The notes: generated from the letters alone by a model not told the origin. Positions 27,532 through 36,343 are shown, counted from the stretch's first letter. The stretch: DNA of 64,000 bases from Aquamicrobium defluvii (GCF_004363725.1 NZ_SNZF01000011.1:1-64000); one strand, 5' to 3'. Made by a program: numbers and translations.

Positions 27532-28388
27532 GTGCCAGTGAAAAGGATGAGATCGACCAGTCGTCGGCGCCTCTCATCGAACACCTCATGGAACTGCGTA
27601 CCCGGCTGATCTGGTCGATCGGCGGGTTCTTCATTGCGTTCCTGTTCTGCTTCTTCTTCGCGAAGGCGCTTTTTAACATCCTCGTCATTCCCTTCAAATG
27701 GGCGACGAGCTGGGCGGGCCTGGACCCGACCAGGGTCGAGCTGATCTACACCGCGCCGCAGGAGTTCTTCTTCACGCAGATCAAGCTTGCCATGTTCGGC
27801 GGCATGGTCATCGCGTTTCCCCTGATCGCCACGCAGATCTACAAATTCATCGCGCCCGGCCTCTACCGGAACGAGCGAGCCGCCTTCCTGCCTTTCCTCA
27901 TTGCCTCGCCGATCCTGTTCCTGATCGGCGCCTCTCTGGTCTACTTCTTCTTCACCCCGATGGTGATGTGGTTCTTCCTGACCATGCAGCAGGCAGGCGG
28001 TGAGGGCGAGGTGCAGATTTCTCTTCTGCCCAAAGTGTCCGAATATCTCAGCCTCATCATGACGCTGATCTTCTCGTTCGGCCTGGTGTTCCAGTTGCCG
28101 GTGGTCACCAGCCTGATGGCGCGGGTCGGCCTGCTGTCATCACAGGCGCTGGTCGACAAGCGCAAATGGGCGATTGTGCTCGCCTTCGTCGTGGCCGCCA
28201 TCCTCACCCCGCCCGATCCCCTGAGCCAGATCGGCCTCGCTGTCCCGACCATCATTCTTTACGAGATTTCGATCTGGACGGCCCGGATGATCGAGCGTTC
28301 CCGCGCGAAAGAGGAGGCCGAACGCGAGGCGGCCGACAGCGAACAGACTGCATCCGCAGACACCTCGCCCCCGGACCCGGCAGCCTGA
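27528..28388 (+). CDS. tatC: Sec-independent translocase subunit TatC
   Basis: A 286-residue six-helix inner-membrane protein that recognises twin-arginine signal peptides with TatB. The signature LIEHLMELRTRLIWS begins the protein; the conserved periplasmic loop with YTAPQEFFFTQIKLAMF and the helix block FGLVFQLPVV are present, followed by VVAAILTPPDPLSQ. The GTG start overlaps tatB by 4 bases. The C-terminal tail is charged. In many rhizobia serS follows tatC; here it does not. Confidence 0.95.
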   Translation: MSASEKDEIDQSSAPLIEHLMELRTRLIWSIGGFFIAFLFCFFFAKALFNILVIPFKWATSWAGLDPTRVELIYTAPQEFFFTQIKLAMFGGMVIAFPLIATQIYKFIAPGLYRNERAAFLPFLIASPILFLIGASLVYFFFTPMVMWFFLTMQQAGGEGEVQISLLPKVSEYLSLIMTLIFSFGLVFQLPVVTSLMARVGLLSSQALVDKRKWAIVLAFVVAAILTPPDPLSQIGLAVPTIILYEISIWTARMIERSRAKEEAEREAADSEQTASADTSPPDPAA

Positions 28389-28452
28389 CGGACTTCCTGT
28401 TCCGACACGATTCTTGTGACGAATATGCCGGGGCGGCGGCTGAAACATCCTG

Positions 28453-28492
28453 CCCGGCGCCCTGTATTGCGGTGCGCCGGGTCTCCTTCTTT
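28453..28492 (+). terminator. Probable terminator of the tat operon
   Basis: CCCGGCGC at 28453-28460 pairs perfectly with GCGCCGGG at 28474-28481, followed by the pyrimidine run TCTCCTTCTTT. It lies 65 bases after tatC. Confidence 0.6.
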
Positions 28493-28585
28493 CGCAATGC
28501 GTGCGTAGCCCCAGTGGAACCAGAGAGCGGCCACCTTCATTCATGAAGAAGGCGGGAGCTTCCCTTCTTTCACAAGGACCAAGCG

Positions 28586-29059
28586 ATGAAAACTCTGGCG
28601 AACCTGTTCGAGCATACGCTCAAGGATGTCTACTATGCGGAGACTGCGCTGACCAAAGCGCTTCCGAAAGTTTCCAGGGCCGTGAAAAGCGCCGATCTGA
28701 AAAAGGCGGTCGATGGGCATCTGAAGGAAACGAAGGGCCAGATCCAGACCCTGAAAAAGGTGTTCGAGACCATCGGCGTGGATCCGGCCGGCGAGAAATG
28801 CGATGCCATCGAAGGGCTCATCAAGGAAAGCGAAGGTCTGATGGAAGAAGCCTCCGGCAACGCGCTTGATGCCGGATTGCTGGCCGCCTGCCAGGCAGTC
28901 GAGCACTACGAGATCGCCCGCTATGGCTCTTTGCGCGAATGGGCCAAGGTGCTCGGCAACACGCAAGCCCACAACCTTCTGACCGAGATTCTGGATCAGG
29001 AAAAGGCCGCCAACAACAAACTCACCAATCTGGCCGTTTCATCCCTGAACAGGAAGTAG
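28586..29059 (+). CDS. YciE/YciF-family ferritin-like protein (DUF892)
   Basis: A 157-residue four-helix-bundle protein of the DUF892 (YciF) family. It begins MKTLANLFEHTLKDVYYAE, with Glu/His residues spread through the helices (ALPKVSRAVKS, DGHLKETKGQIQTL, ACQAVEHYEIARYGSLREWA, EILDQEKAANNKL) that could bind a di-iron site. Family members are induced by osmotic or general stress; their biochemical role is unknown. AAGGACC precedes ATG 28586. It lies alone between the tat terminator and a convergent gene, so it is probably its own unit. Confidence 0.9.
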   Translation: MKTLANLFEHTLKDVYYAETALTKALPKVSRAVKSADLKKAVDGHLKETKGQIQTLKKVFETIGVDPAGEKCDAIEGLIKESEGLMEEASGNALDAGLLAACQAVEHYEIARYGSLREWAKVLGNTQAHNLLTEILDQEKAANNKLTNLAVSSLNRK

Positions 29060-29106
29060 CTGTCGCCGGCAGTCTCCGGTGCATGCGTGCTGGCTGCGGC
29101 AAATGC

Positions 29107-29364
29107 CTACCGCCAGTTCCGGGTGCCATCGTTGGCGCCGCATCCGTAGGGCGGCGCCACGTTGCCGAATGTGGTGTGGAGCTTGTCGCAGCCCCATTTG
29201 TTGATCGGCCCCGGCATGCGGCTGTTGAATTCTATGCCGACCTCGTCATAAGGCGTCTCGGTATTGGTCACGTAGCTGTACCATCTCCAGCCCACCGAAA
29301 TGACCACCGCGACCACGGCGATCAGCAATATCTGGACAAGCTTCTTCAAGGGACGACTCCACAA
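29107..29364 (-). CDS. Small membrane-anchored conserved hypothetical protein
   Basis: An 85-residue protein with one N-terminal membrane helix (ILLIAVVAVVISVGWRWY) and a short extracytoplasmic tail containing FNSRMPGPINKWGCDKLHTTF and PPYGC, two cysteines that could pair. I have the impression that such proteins recur in rhizobia without a known function. It is convergent with the YciF-like gene (47-base gap). Good codon use and a clean ATG support it as real. Function cannot be assigned. Confidence 0.7.
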   Translation of the reverse strand: MWSRPLKKLVQILLIAVVAVVISVGWRWYSYVTNTETPYDEVGIEFNSRMPGPINKWGCDKLHTTFGNVAPPYGCGANDGTRNWR

Positions 29365-29423
29365 CCTCAGCTTCGGCTGCGGGTATATCAGCCGCGCCTG
29401 GCCGTCAAACGAGCGCGACGTTT

Positions 29424-29526
29424 CCAGAGCAATTCCAGCAAAACTGCGAAGCTGTTTTGCGTTCGGATTTGCCTAAAGCAAAAGGTTAGAGCGTTTCTGC
29501 GATTCGAAGAAAAGCGGAAATGCTCT
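29424..29526. repeat. Rhizobiales-type intergenic palindromic repeat
   Basis: AGAGCGTTTCTGC (29488-29500) and GCGGAAATGCTCT (29514-29526) form a near-perfect long hairpin. Left of it a second imperfect palindrome (CAAAACTGC ... GCTGTTTTG) completes a unit of about 100 bases. AGAGCGTTTC...GAAACGCTCT units of this kind are dispersed in many Rhizobiales genomes. The right arm overlaps the stop codon of the hydrolase gene. Confidence 0.6.
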
Positions 29527-30412
29527 AAACAAGATATCGCCTGAACCAGTCGATCGTCCGCTCCCATGCGAGTTTCGCTGCGGCCTCGTCGTAACGCGGC
29601 GTCGAGTCGTTGTGGAAGCCGTGGTTGACCCCGGGATAGATGTAGGCCTCATAGGTTTTGCCGTTTTCCCTGAGTGCCGCCTCGTAGGCGGGCCAGCCCT
29701 CATTTATGCCCGCGTCAAGCTCGGCATAGTGGATCAGCAACGGCGCCTGAATGCGCGGCACGTCTTCGGCGCTCGCCTGCCGTCCGTAAAAAGGCACGGC
29801 AGCGCCCAGTTCCGGATAGGCGACTGCCGCCGCATTGGCCACGCCGCCGCCGTAGCAGAAGCCTGTGATGCCGATCTTGCCGGTCGTGGCGTCGTGTTTC
29901 ATGAGGAACTCGATAGCCGCGAAGAAATCGTTCATCAGCTTTTCAGGGTCGACCTCCCGCTGTAATTCCCGACCCTTCTCATCATTGCCGGGATAGCCGC
30001 CCACCGACGTCAACCCATCCGGCGCCAGCGCCACGAACCCTGCCTTGGCAACGCGGCGGGCCACATCTTCGATGTAGGGGTTCAGGCCGCGGTTCTCGTG
30101 GACGACGACCACGCCGGCAACCGGCCCCGACGCCGCGGCCGGCCGAACCAGATATCCGCGAACCTCGCCATGGCCGTTCGGGGAGGGGTAGGTGATATAT
30201 TCCGGAATAATATCCGGATCGGTGAATTCGATCTGCTGGGCCAGCGCATAGTTGGGGCTGAGCGAGGCGAGGATCGCGGCTGCGGTCATGCCGCCTACCG
30301 TAAACTTGCTGGCGCGGTCGAGGAATTCGCGCTTCGTTATCTTTCCGTGGGCGTAATAATCGTAGAGTTCGAGCAATTCCAGCGGGAAGTCCTTCGCTGT
30401 AAGGCGCGTCAT
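29525..30412 (-). CDS. Dienelactone hydrolase family protein (YghX-like)
   Basis: A 295-residue alpha/beta-hydrolase of the dienelactone hydrolase family. The catalytic triad is visible: Cys in GITGFCYGGG, Asp in YAELDAGINEG and His in YPGVNHGFHND. Residues 25-60 (KREFLDRASKFTVGG, then MTAAAILASLSPNYALAQ) look like an export signal without a proper twin-arginine pair, preceded by a conserved YDYYAHGKITKREFLDR segment, as in YghX proteins. Substrate unknown; the natural role is not established for this subgroup. The start at 30412 has GGAGGCAAAGGC upstream. It ends inside the palindromic repeat. Confidence 0.87.
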   Translation of the reverse strand: MTRLTAKDFPLELLELYDYYAHGKITKREFLDRASKFTVGGMTAAAILASLSPNYALAQQIEFTDPDIIPEYITYPSPNGHGEVRGYLVRPAAASGPVAGVVVVHENRGLNPYIEDVARRVAKAGFVALAPDGLTSVGGYPGNDEKGRELQREVDPEKLMNDFFAAIEFLMKHDATTGKIGITGFCYGGGVANAAAVAYPELGAAVPFYGRQASAEDVPRIQAPLLIHYAELDAGINEGWPAYEAALRENGKTYEAYIYPGVNHGFHNDSTPRYDEAAAKLAWERTIDWFRRYLV

Positions 30413-30531
30413 AGCCTTTGCCTCCTGGTTTCGTCGGCGCTCCAGTATAGGCAGGCTGCCGAACGCCAGCGTTCACAAGTTCGTTTGGAGGAAAGGGGCA
30501 GTCGGGTTTGATGGACGGATCGTCGACCCAT

Positions 30532-30867
30532 TCAATCCAGATGCAGCTTGTGCAGGATGCGATGCACGATTGGCGCGAAGATGATCCCGAACGCGGCAAG
30601 GAAGAACAAACTGGCGTAGAGGCCGTAAAGCCCGACGAAAAGCTTGCCCGCGAAACTGTTGGGAACCTCCAGCAGACCCAGGCCGCTCAGCATGTAGGCC
30701 GAATGCAGCAAGGCGTCTTCCAGCCCCTTTCCCTCAAGGAGGACAAGACCGATGACGCCAGCCAGTATCGATACCGCCATCAGCGCCAGAACGAACGCTG
30801 TGTGAGCCATCATCCGTGAAAGGAATTTCCGTCTCGAAAGAAAGCTTTCGGAAAGCTTCTCGTACAT
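30532..30867 (-). CDS. Small membrane protein resembling a two-helix potassium channel
   Basis: A 111-residue inner-membrane protein. A first membrane helix (HTAFVLALMAVSILAGVIGLV), a re-entrant-like segment (DALLHSAYMLSGLGLLEVP) and a second helix (LFVGLYGLYASLFFLAAFGIIF) are spaced like the helix-pore-helix unit of Ion_trans_2 channels. The selectivity filter position reads GLGLLE instead of TVGYGD, so K+ selectivity is unlikely. The end HRILHKLHLD is histidine-rich. It is 119 bases upstream of the hydrolase gene, same strand, possibly co-transcribed. Function unknown; the channel likeness is my reading, not a proven homology. Confidence 0.65.
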   Translation of the reverse strand: MYEKLSESFLSRRKFLSRMMAHTAFVLALMAVSILAGVIGLVLLEGKGLEDALLHSAYMLSGLGLLEVPNSFAGKLFVGLYGLYASLFFLAAFGIIFAPIVHRILHKLHLD

Positions 30868-31004
30868 TCTTGCCGCCCGCCAATCATGCCCGGTTGTACC
30901 GCCGCGTCATCAGCATGCCTGCGGTTTAATGAGTGTCAATTCAGGAAGGAAGGTCCGCTTGTTGCACCGCAAACAAGTTTGGGAAAGCAGACAGATGTAT
31001 CGGA

Positions 31005-31037
31005 AAGAAAAACCATTTTCCCGCAAGTGGAAAATGG
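31005..31037 (-). terminator. Terminator of tRNA-Val
   Basis: On the minus strand CCATTTTCC (31029-31037) pairs with GGAAAATGG (31013-31021), followed by a run TTTTTCTT. The upstream arm includes the encoded CCA of the tRNA, so the hairpin abuts the mature 3' end. Confidence 0.8.
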
Positions 31038-31109
31038 TGGGCGATGTAGGGATTGAACCTACGACCCCACCCGTGTGAAGGGTGTGCTCTCCCGCTGAGC
31101 TAATCGCCC
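31035..31109 (-). tRNA. tRNA-Val (anticodon CAC)
   Basis: On the minus strand 75 bases beginning GGGCGATTAGCTCAG and ending ATCGCCCACCA fold as a standard tRNA. The 7-bp acceptor stem, D arm GCTCAGCGGGAGAGC, anticodon arm CACCC-TTCACAC-GGGTG and T arm with GGTTCAATCC are all present. Anticodon CAC reads GUG valine codons. Confidence 0.96.
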
Positions 31110-31231
31110 GCTCGCAACCTTTCGGCCAAGCGCGCCGCGATATAAGGGGCGGCGTCCCTTTCTGTCAACCTCTCCCCGCGTGCGCGCAGGCAAACATTTT
31201 TACCCGATGGCATCCCGGAATGTCCGCGGCC

Positions 31232-31912
31232 TCAATTCGCCGATTTGATGAGATTGTGAGCGAGGTCGAGCGTTATTTCATCGAAGTGTGAGACGACGAC
31301 GGACGGGTCGAACGCGCTCACATGCCTGTCGGTGTAGCCGAAATCCACTGCCACCACCGGAATGCCGGCCGCCTTGGCCGTATCGATGTCGGTACGGGAA
31401 TCTCCCACCATCACGGCACGGTCCGGGTTGCCGCCTGCCTTCAGGATCGTTTCGGTGAGATGGCGCGGATCGGGTTTGCGGAAGGGAAATGTGTCCTGGC
31501 CGCAATTCGCCGCAAAATGGCTGCTCAGCCCGAGAGCGTCGATGAGTGCGAGAGAATTTGCTTCATACTTGTTTGTACAGATCGCCAGAATATAGCCTTC
31601 CGATTCGAAGCGCGCGATGGCGTCGGTCGCACCGGGAAAAGGTCTCGACCTGCCGGGGATGTTCGCGCTGTAGTGTTCAAGGAAGACGTGGAGCAGGCGG
31701 TCATGCTCCACAGCGGTCAGCGGGCGGTTCTGCGCGGCGAACGCCCGCTCGATCATCACCCGTCCTCCATTGCCCACGAAACGCCGGAATGAAGGTTCGT
31801 CGACGGCCGGAAGGTCGCTCGTGGCCAGCGTGTGGTTGAGGCTGTCCATCAAATCGGGCGCGGTATCGACCAACGTTCCGTCGAGGTCGAAGACTATGAT
31901 CGGTCTGGCCAT
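31232..31912 (-). CDS. gph: Phosphoglycolate phosphatase
   Basis: A 226-residue HAD-superfamily phosphatase that hydrolyses 2-phosphoglycolate, formed in DNA 3'-end repair and by Rubisco oxygenation. HAD motif I is FDLDGTLVDTAPDL, motif II ICTNKYE, motif III the KPDPRHL lysine and motif IV VMVGDSRTDIDTAKAAG. The alpha-helical cap lies between residues about 15 and 85. The start at 31912 (MARPIIVFDLDG) has GGGAAAG upstream; an open frame far upstream is antisense to rpiA and not used. It is divergent from rpiA (147-base spacer). Confidence 0.94.
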   Translation of the reverse strand: MARPIIVFDLDGTLVDTAPDLMDSLNHTLATSDLPAVDEPSFRRFVGNGGRVMIERAFAAQNRPLTAVEHDRLLHVFLEHYSANIPGRSRPFPGATDAIARFESEGYILAICTNKYEANSLALIDALGLSSHFAANCGQDTFPFRKPDPRHLTETILKAGGNPDRAVMVGDSRTDIDTAKAAGIPVVAVDFGYTDRHVSAFDPSVVVSHFDEITLDLAHNLIKSAN

Positions 31913-32059
31913 TTCTTTCCCTGCATACTGTTTCCTCCGGGCGATACCCCGTCGGGTTCCGGCAGGCAAGCTTCCGTGCGCGCCGGGAGTGACACAGAGC
32001 TTTGACCGGCCCGGCAAAAGTGGTAGGAGCCGGCATCGCGAAACAGGGCGGACATCCGG

Positions 32060-32758
32060 ATGGACCAGAAGCAGCTGAAGATCGAAGCCGCGCGCAAGGC
32101 GCTGGAGCATGTCTCGGACGGCATGAGGCTCGGGATCGGCACAGGCTCGACCGCGGAAGAGTTCGTGCGCCTGCTGGCGGAAAAGGTTTCTACCGGACTG
32201 AATGTCATCGGCGTTCCGACCTCCGAGCGTACGGCGGCCCTGTGCCGCGAACTGGGCGTTCCTCTTTCCACACTGGAAGAAACGCCGGAACTCGACCTGA
32301 CCGTCGATGGCGCAGACGAAATCGATTCGGAACTGAGCCTGATCAAGGGGGGCGGCGGCGCCCTGCTGCGCGAAAAGATCGTGGCTGCCGCCTCGGCGCG
32401 CATGATCGTCATCGCCGATAAGTCGAAGGTCGTGGAAACGCTTGGCCGTTTTCCTTTGCCGATCGAGGTCAACCGCTTCGGTTTGCGCGCAACCGAACTC
32501 GCCGTTGCCGCCGCAGCCGGGAGGCTGGGACTTTCGGGCGACATCAAATTGCGGATGACGGGGTCGCAGCCATTTGTTACAGACGGCGATCATTTCATCC
32601 TGGATGCATCTTTTGGCCGCATTCCGGATACAAGAGCGCTATCCAACGCTTTGCATGCCATTCCGGGCGTGGTGGAGCACGGTCTTTTCATCGGGCTGGC
32701 GTCTGCGGCGATTGTCGCCGGCAGCGACGGCATCGAGACAATTCAAGCTGTCCGGTAA
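32060..32758 (+). CDS. rpiA: Ribose-5-phosphate isomerase A
   Basis: A 232-residue cytosolic enzyme interconverting ribose-5-phosphate and ribulose-5-phosphate in the pentose phosphate pathway. The family motifs are clear: [36 protein letters not shown] with the catalytic Asp, and [14 protein letters not shown] with the catalytic Glu/Lys. FLGLAS-type closing [15 protein letters not shown] is present. Length is normal. ATG 32060 follows GGCGGACATCCGG. The DUF2059 gene starts 19 bases after its stop, so the two are probably one transcript. Confidence 0.96.
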   Translation: MDQKQLKIEAARKALEHVSDGMRLGIGTGSTAEEFVRLLAEKVSTGLNVIGVPTSERTAALCRELGVPLSTLEETPELDLTVDGADEIDSELSLIKGGGGALLREKIVAAASARMIVIADKSKVVETLGRFPLPIEVNRFGLRATELAVAAAAGRLGLSGDIKLRMTGSQPFVTDGDHFILDASFGRIPDTRALSNALHAIPGVVEHGLFIGLASAAIVAGSDGIETIQAVR

Positions 32759-32777
32759 ATCAGGGAGTCCTGCGAAC

Positions 32778-33347
32778 ATGAAATTTCAAAACCGGATTCG
32801 TCATCTTGCAGCCGCTGTTGCGGCAACCGTCGCCCTGGCTGTCGCCATGCCGGCCTTTGCGCAGGAGATTTCGGAGAGCCATCTGAAGGCCGCGCGCGAT
32901 GCCGTTGCATCCATCAACGCCACCGATTCCTTCGACGGCATCCTGCCGCAGGCAGCCGCCGCGCTTCAGGCCAGCCTGATCCAGAAGAACCCGAATTTGC
33001 AGGAACTCATCAGCAGCACGGTTTCGGCCAAGGCGCTCGAACTGGCTTCCCGCCGCGCCGATCTGGAACGCGAGGCTGCCACCGCTTACGCCAAGGTGTT
33101 CTCCGAGGAGGACCTCAACGCCATCGCGGCATTCTACAATTCGGCCGCCGGCAAGAAGCTTCTCGAAAGCGGCCCGATCGTGTCGCGCGAACTGGTTCGC
33201 GCTGCCGAAATCTGGCAGAACGGCATCGCCCGCGATCTGGCGCAGCAGGTTGGCGAAGCCTTGCAGTCCGCGTCGGGCGCACAGGTGCAGCCGGCAGACG
33301 GCACGGAGGCTCCGGCCGAGGGGCAGGCTCCCGCGAGCGGCAACTGA
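32778..33347 (+). CDS. DUF2059 exported protein
   Basis: A 189-residue exported protein. The signal peptide is residues 1-29 (basic start, then AAAVAATVALAVAMP, cleaved after AFA). The helical DUF2059 domain (about 80-145) contains YAKVFSEEDLNAIAAFYNSAAGKKLL, the family signature. The last 30 residues are Ala/Pro/Gln-rich. Such proteins occur widely in Proteobacteria without an assigned function; a periplasmic location is inferred. CAGGGAG lies 10 bases before ATG 32778. It follows rpiA closely and is followed by a terminator. Confidence 0.88.
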   Translation: MKFQNRIRHLAAAVAATVALAVAMPAFAQEISESHLKAARDAVASINATDSFDGILPQAAAALQASLIQKNPNLQELISSTVSAKALELASRRADLEREAATAYAKVFSEEDLNAIAAFYNSAAGKKLLESGPIVSRELVRAAEIWQNGIARDLAQQVGEALQSASGAQVQPADGTEAPAEGQAPASGN

Positions 33348-33375
33348 GCCGCCTTCCTGTTTCAAATGTCGTATG

Positions 33376-33404
33376 AAGCCCGGCCAGCGCCGGGCTTTTC
33401 TTTT
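33376..33404 (+). terminator. Terminator after the rpiA-DUF2059 unit
   Basis: AAGCCCGGC pairs with GCCGGGCTT over 9 bp around a short loop, followed by TTCTTTTG. It lies 29 bases after the DUF2059 stop codon. Confidence 0.88.
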
Positions 33405-33456
33405 GTGCGGGTGCGTCCTACCTGTAAGCATCATTCCCGCCTGAAGGATTCCGCAC

Positions 33457-34848
33457 ATGGCCGCTTACGACTACGACCTCTTCGTCATCGGCGGGGGCTC
33501 GGGAGGCGTGCGCGCCGCGCGCGTGGCGGCCGCCCTTGGAAAGCGCGTGGCTATCGCCGAGGAATACCGTTTCGGGGGAACCTGCGTCATTCGCGGCTGC
33601 GTGCCGAAGAAGCTTTTCGTCTACGCCTCGCAATACAGCGAGCATTTCGAGGATGCGGCCGGCTATGGCTGGAGCGTTCCGCCCGCCAGCTTCGACTGGA
33701 ACACCCTGCTTGCCAACAAGGATCGGGAGATCGCGCGGCTTGAGGGCCTCTATCGCCGGAACGTCGAGAGCTCGGGCGCGACGATCCTCGATAGCCGTGC
33801 CGAGCTGGTCGACCGTCATACGGTGCGTCTGGTTGCGGACGGGCGCATCGTTAGCGCCGACCAGATCCTGATCGCCACCGGCGGGCATCCGTCCCCCCAT
33901 CCGGCGCTGAAAGGCCATGAGCACTGCATCACCTCGAACGAGGCGTTTCATCTGAAGACCCTGCCGCAGTCGATCATGGTGGGCGGCGGCGGCTATATCG
34001 CGGTCGAGTTTGCCAACATCTTTCACGGCCTGGGTGTCGAAACGACGCTGGTCTATCGGGGTATGAAGATACTCAACCACTTCGACGACGACCTGCGCAC
34101 GGGCTTGCAGGAGGCGATGTCGAACAAGGGCATCGAAATTGTTTGTCGCGCAGTTGCGGAGGAAGTTGTGCGTCGTGACGACGGCCGCCTCGACGTGCGG
34201 CTCAGCAATGGCGACACGCGCACCGTGGACCAGTTCATGCTTGCCATGGGCCGTTCGCCCAACACGGAAGGGCTGGGGCTCGCCGCCGCCGGCGTTGCCA
34301 CGGGGCCAACGGGCGCCATTCTCGTCGACCGCTATTCGCGCACCAATGTCGATAACATCTGGGCGATCGGCGACGTGACCGACCGGGTGCAGCTTACCCC
34401 GGTGGCGATTCACGAGGCGATGTGCTTCGTCGAGACCGCTTTCAGGAACAATCCGACTGCGCCCGATCACGATCTGATCGCAACGGCGGTGTTCTCGCAG
34501 CCGGAGATCGGAACGGTTGGTCTTCCCGAGCATGAGGCCGCGAAGGCGTTTGAGGAAATCGAGGTCTATCGGGCCTCGTTCCGGCCCATGCGCAATACGC
34601 TGTCGGGCCGCGACGAAAAGATGCTCATGAAGCTGATTGTCGATGCCGCTTCGCGCAAGGTGGTCGGTGCGCATATCATGGGTACGGATGCCGGCGAGAT
34701 GGCGCAGCTCCTCGGTATTCCGCTGAAGGCGGGAGTCACCAAGGACGATTTCGACCGCACGATGGCTGTCCACCCGACGGCGGCGGAAGAACTCGTCACC
34801 ATGTACAAGCCGTCCTATCGGGTGCGAAAAGGCGAGCGGATCGACTGA
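33457..34848 (+). CDS. gor: Glutathione-disulfide reductase
   Basis: A 463-residue FAD-dependent homodimer that reduces glutathione disulfide with NADPH. The N-terminal FAD site is IGGGSGGVRAARVAA. The redox-active cysteines are Cys43 and Cys48 in GGTCVIRGCVPKK. The NADPH-binding segment is MVGGGGYIAVEFA, the second FAD motif is NIWAIGDV, and the C-terminal dimer interface holds the active-site His-Glu pair in AVHPTAAEEL. Length is standard. It begins 110 bases after the preceding unit and its terminator and is convergent with mgtE (22-base gap). Confidence 0.95.
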   Translation: MAAYDYDLFVIGGGSGGVRAARVAAALGKRVAIAEEYRFGGTCVIRGCVPKKLFVYASQYSEHFEDAAGYGWSVPPASFDWNTLLANKDREIARLEGLYRRNVESSGATILDSRAELVDRHTVRLVADGRIVSADQILIATGGHPSPHPALKGHEHCITSNEAFHLKTLPQSIMVGGGGYIAVEFANIFHGLGVETTLVYRGMKILNHFDDDLRTGLQEAMSNKGIEIVCRAVAEEVVRRDDGRLDVRLSNGDTRTVDQFMLAMGRSPNTEGLGLAAAGVATGPTGAILVDRYSRTNVDNIWAIGDVTDRVQLTPVAIHEAMCFVETAFRNNPTAPDHDLIATAVFSQPEIGTVGLPEHEAAKAFEEIEVYRASFRPMRNTLSGRDEKMLMKLIVDAASRKVVGAHIMGTDAGEMAQLLGIPLKAGVTKDDFDRTMAVHPTAAEELVTMYKPSYRVRKGERID

Positions 34849-34870
34849 CCCGCCCGCCTGGTGACATGAC

Positions 34871-36235
34871 CTACAGGATGGTGCCCGTCAGTATCAGGGC
34901 CGCTACCGTGAAGTAGATGGCGAGGCCGGTCACGTCGACCAGGGTCGCCACGAACGGCGCCGAGGCGCTGGCCGGGTCGAAGCCGATGCGCTTCAGGATG
35001 AAGGGCAGCATCGATCCGGTGAGCGAGCCGAAGGTGACGATGCCAACCAGCGCCAGCCCCACGGTCAGCGCGATCAGGTGCCAGTATGGGCCATAGTCAT
35101 AGAGGCCGAGATACTGCCACAGCACGATGCGCGCCATGCCGACAAGGCCGAGCATGGTGCCGAGCACGACTCCGCTCGGCAGCTCGCGCAAGGCAACCCG
35201 CCACCAGTCGGCCAGCGACAGTTCGCGCAGGGCAAGAGCCCGGATGACCAGCGACGTTGCCTGCGAGCCGGAATTGCCGCCCGAGCTCATGATGAGCGGG
35301 ATGAACAGGGTCAGCACGATGGCCTTCTCAAGCTCCACCTCGTAGTGCTGCATCACGCTTGCCGTCAGCATTTCGCTGAGGAACAGTGCGCAAAGCCAGC
35401 CGCCACGCTTTCCGATCATGGAAAGGAAGCCCATCTTCATGTAGGGCTCGTCCAGCGCTTCCATGCCGCCAAAGCGGTGCACGTCCTCGGTGTTCTCCTC
35501 GATCATCGTGTCCAGCACGTCGTCCACGGTCACGATGCCGAGAATCTTGTCGTCATCGACAACCGGGACGGCCAGAAGGTCATATTTGCGAATGAGGTGG
35601 GCGACCTGCTCGACGTCCATCAGCGGCGGCACGGTCACCGGCGTGGTGTCGGACGCGATCGAGACGATGCGCTCGTCCGGCTGGCTGATGATGAGCTTGC
35701 GCAGGCCGAAGGCGCGCAGCAGATGGTGCGTATCGGGATCGACCACATAGATGGCATAGACGGTTTCGCGGGTGCGCTCCACCTGACGGATGTAGTCCAG
35801 CGTGCGCGCGACGGTCCAGTCGGGCGGTACGCTGACATATTCCGTGGTCATGAGCGAGCCGGCGCTGCCTTCCGGATAGCCCAGAATGGACAGCAGCGAA
35901 TGGCGCAGTGCCGGCGCCATGGCATGCAGCAGTTCGGAACGGGCTGGCTCGGAAAGCTCGCGCAGCACGTCGGCGGCGCGGTCGGCGGACATTTCCGCAA
36001 GCAGCCTGCCGGCAAGATCGCGCGAAAGGCTGGCGATAAGCTCGGGGGCGTCGTCCAGCTCGGGCTGGTCGAATATCTCGACGGCGCGCTCGAACGGAAC
36101 CTGCGAAAGCAGCTCGGCGGCAAGTTCGCGAGGCTCGTTGTTGAGCGCTTCGACGATATCTGCGACGTGATCGTTGGCGAGAACGCGCGCGATTGCGATG
36201 GCATCGCCACGGACGGTGGGCGAAAACTTGTTCAT
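34871..36235 (-). CDS. mgtE: Magnesium transporter MgtE
   Basis: A 454-residue homodimeric Mg2+ channel. The cytosolic N-domain (superhelical repeats, about 20-135: LLSQVPFERAVEIFDQ, LLAEMSADRAADVLREL) and two CBS domains (about 140-260: MTTEYVSVPPDWTVART, LLAVPVVDDDKILGIVTVDDVLD) close the pore when Mg2+ is high. Five membrane helices follow, with the SGGNSGSQATSLVIRAL pore signature and the conserved Asp in ATLVDVTGLAIYF. GGCAAGGAGTGAGCCC precedes the ATG. It has a promoter about 145 bases upstream and hence a long leader. Confidence 0.95.
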   Translation of the reverse strand: MNKFSPTVRGDAIAIARVLANDHVADIVEALNNEPRELAAELLSQVPFERAVEIFDQPELDDAPELIASLSRDLAGRLLAEMSADRAADVLRELSEPARSELLHAMAPALRHSLLSILGYPEGSAGSLMTTEYVSVPPDWTVARTLDYIRQVERTRETVYAIYVVDPDTHHLLRAFGLRKLIISQPDERIVSIASDTTPVTVPPLMDVEQVAHLIRKYDLLAVPVVDDDKILGIVTVDDVLDTMIEENTEDVHRFGGMEALDEPYMKMGFLSMIGKRGGWLCALFLSEMLTASVMQHYEVELEKAIVLTLFIPLIMSSGGNSGSQATSLVIRALALRELSLADWWRVALRELPSGVVLGTMLGLVGMARIVLWQYLGLYDYGPYWHLIALTVGLALVGIVTFGSLTGSMLPFILKRIGFDPASASAPFVATLVDVTGLAIYFTVAALILTGTIL

Positions 36236-36343
36236 GGGCTCACTCCTTGCCGTCGGCCGGAGGCGAGCCCGGAAGGGTCACATCAGGCAGACGGCGATTT
36301 TATTCGACTGTAACTGTCGCCAGACATGGCGTGGTTGACCTTT

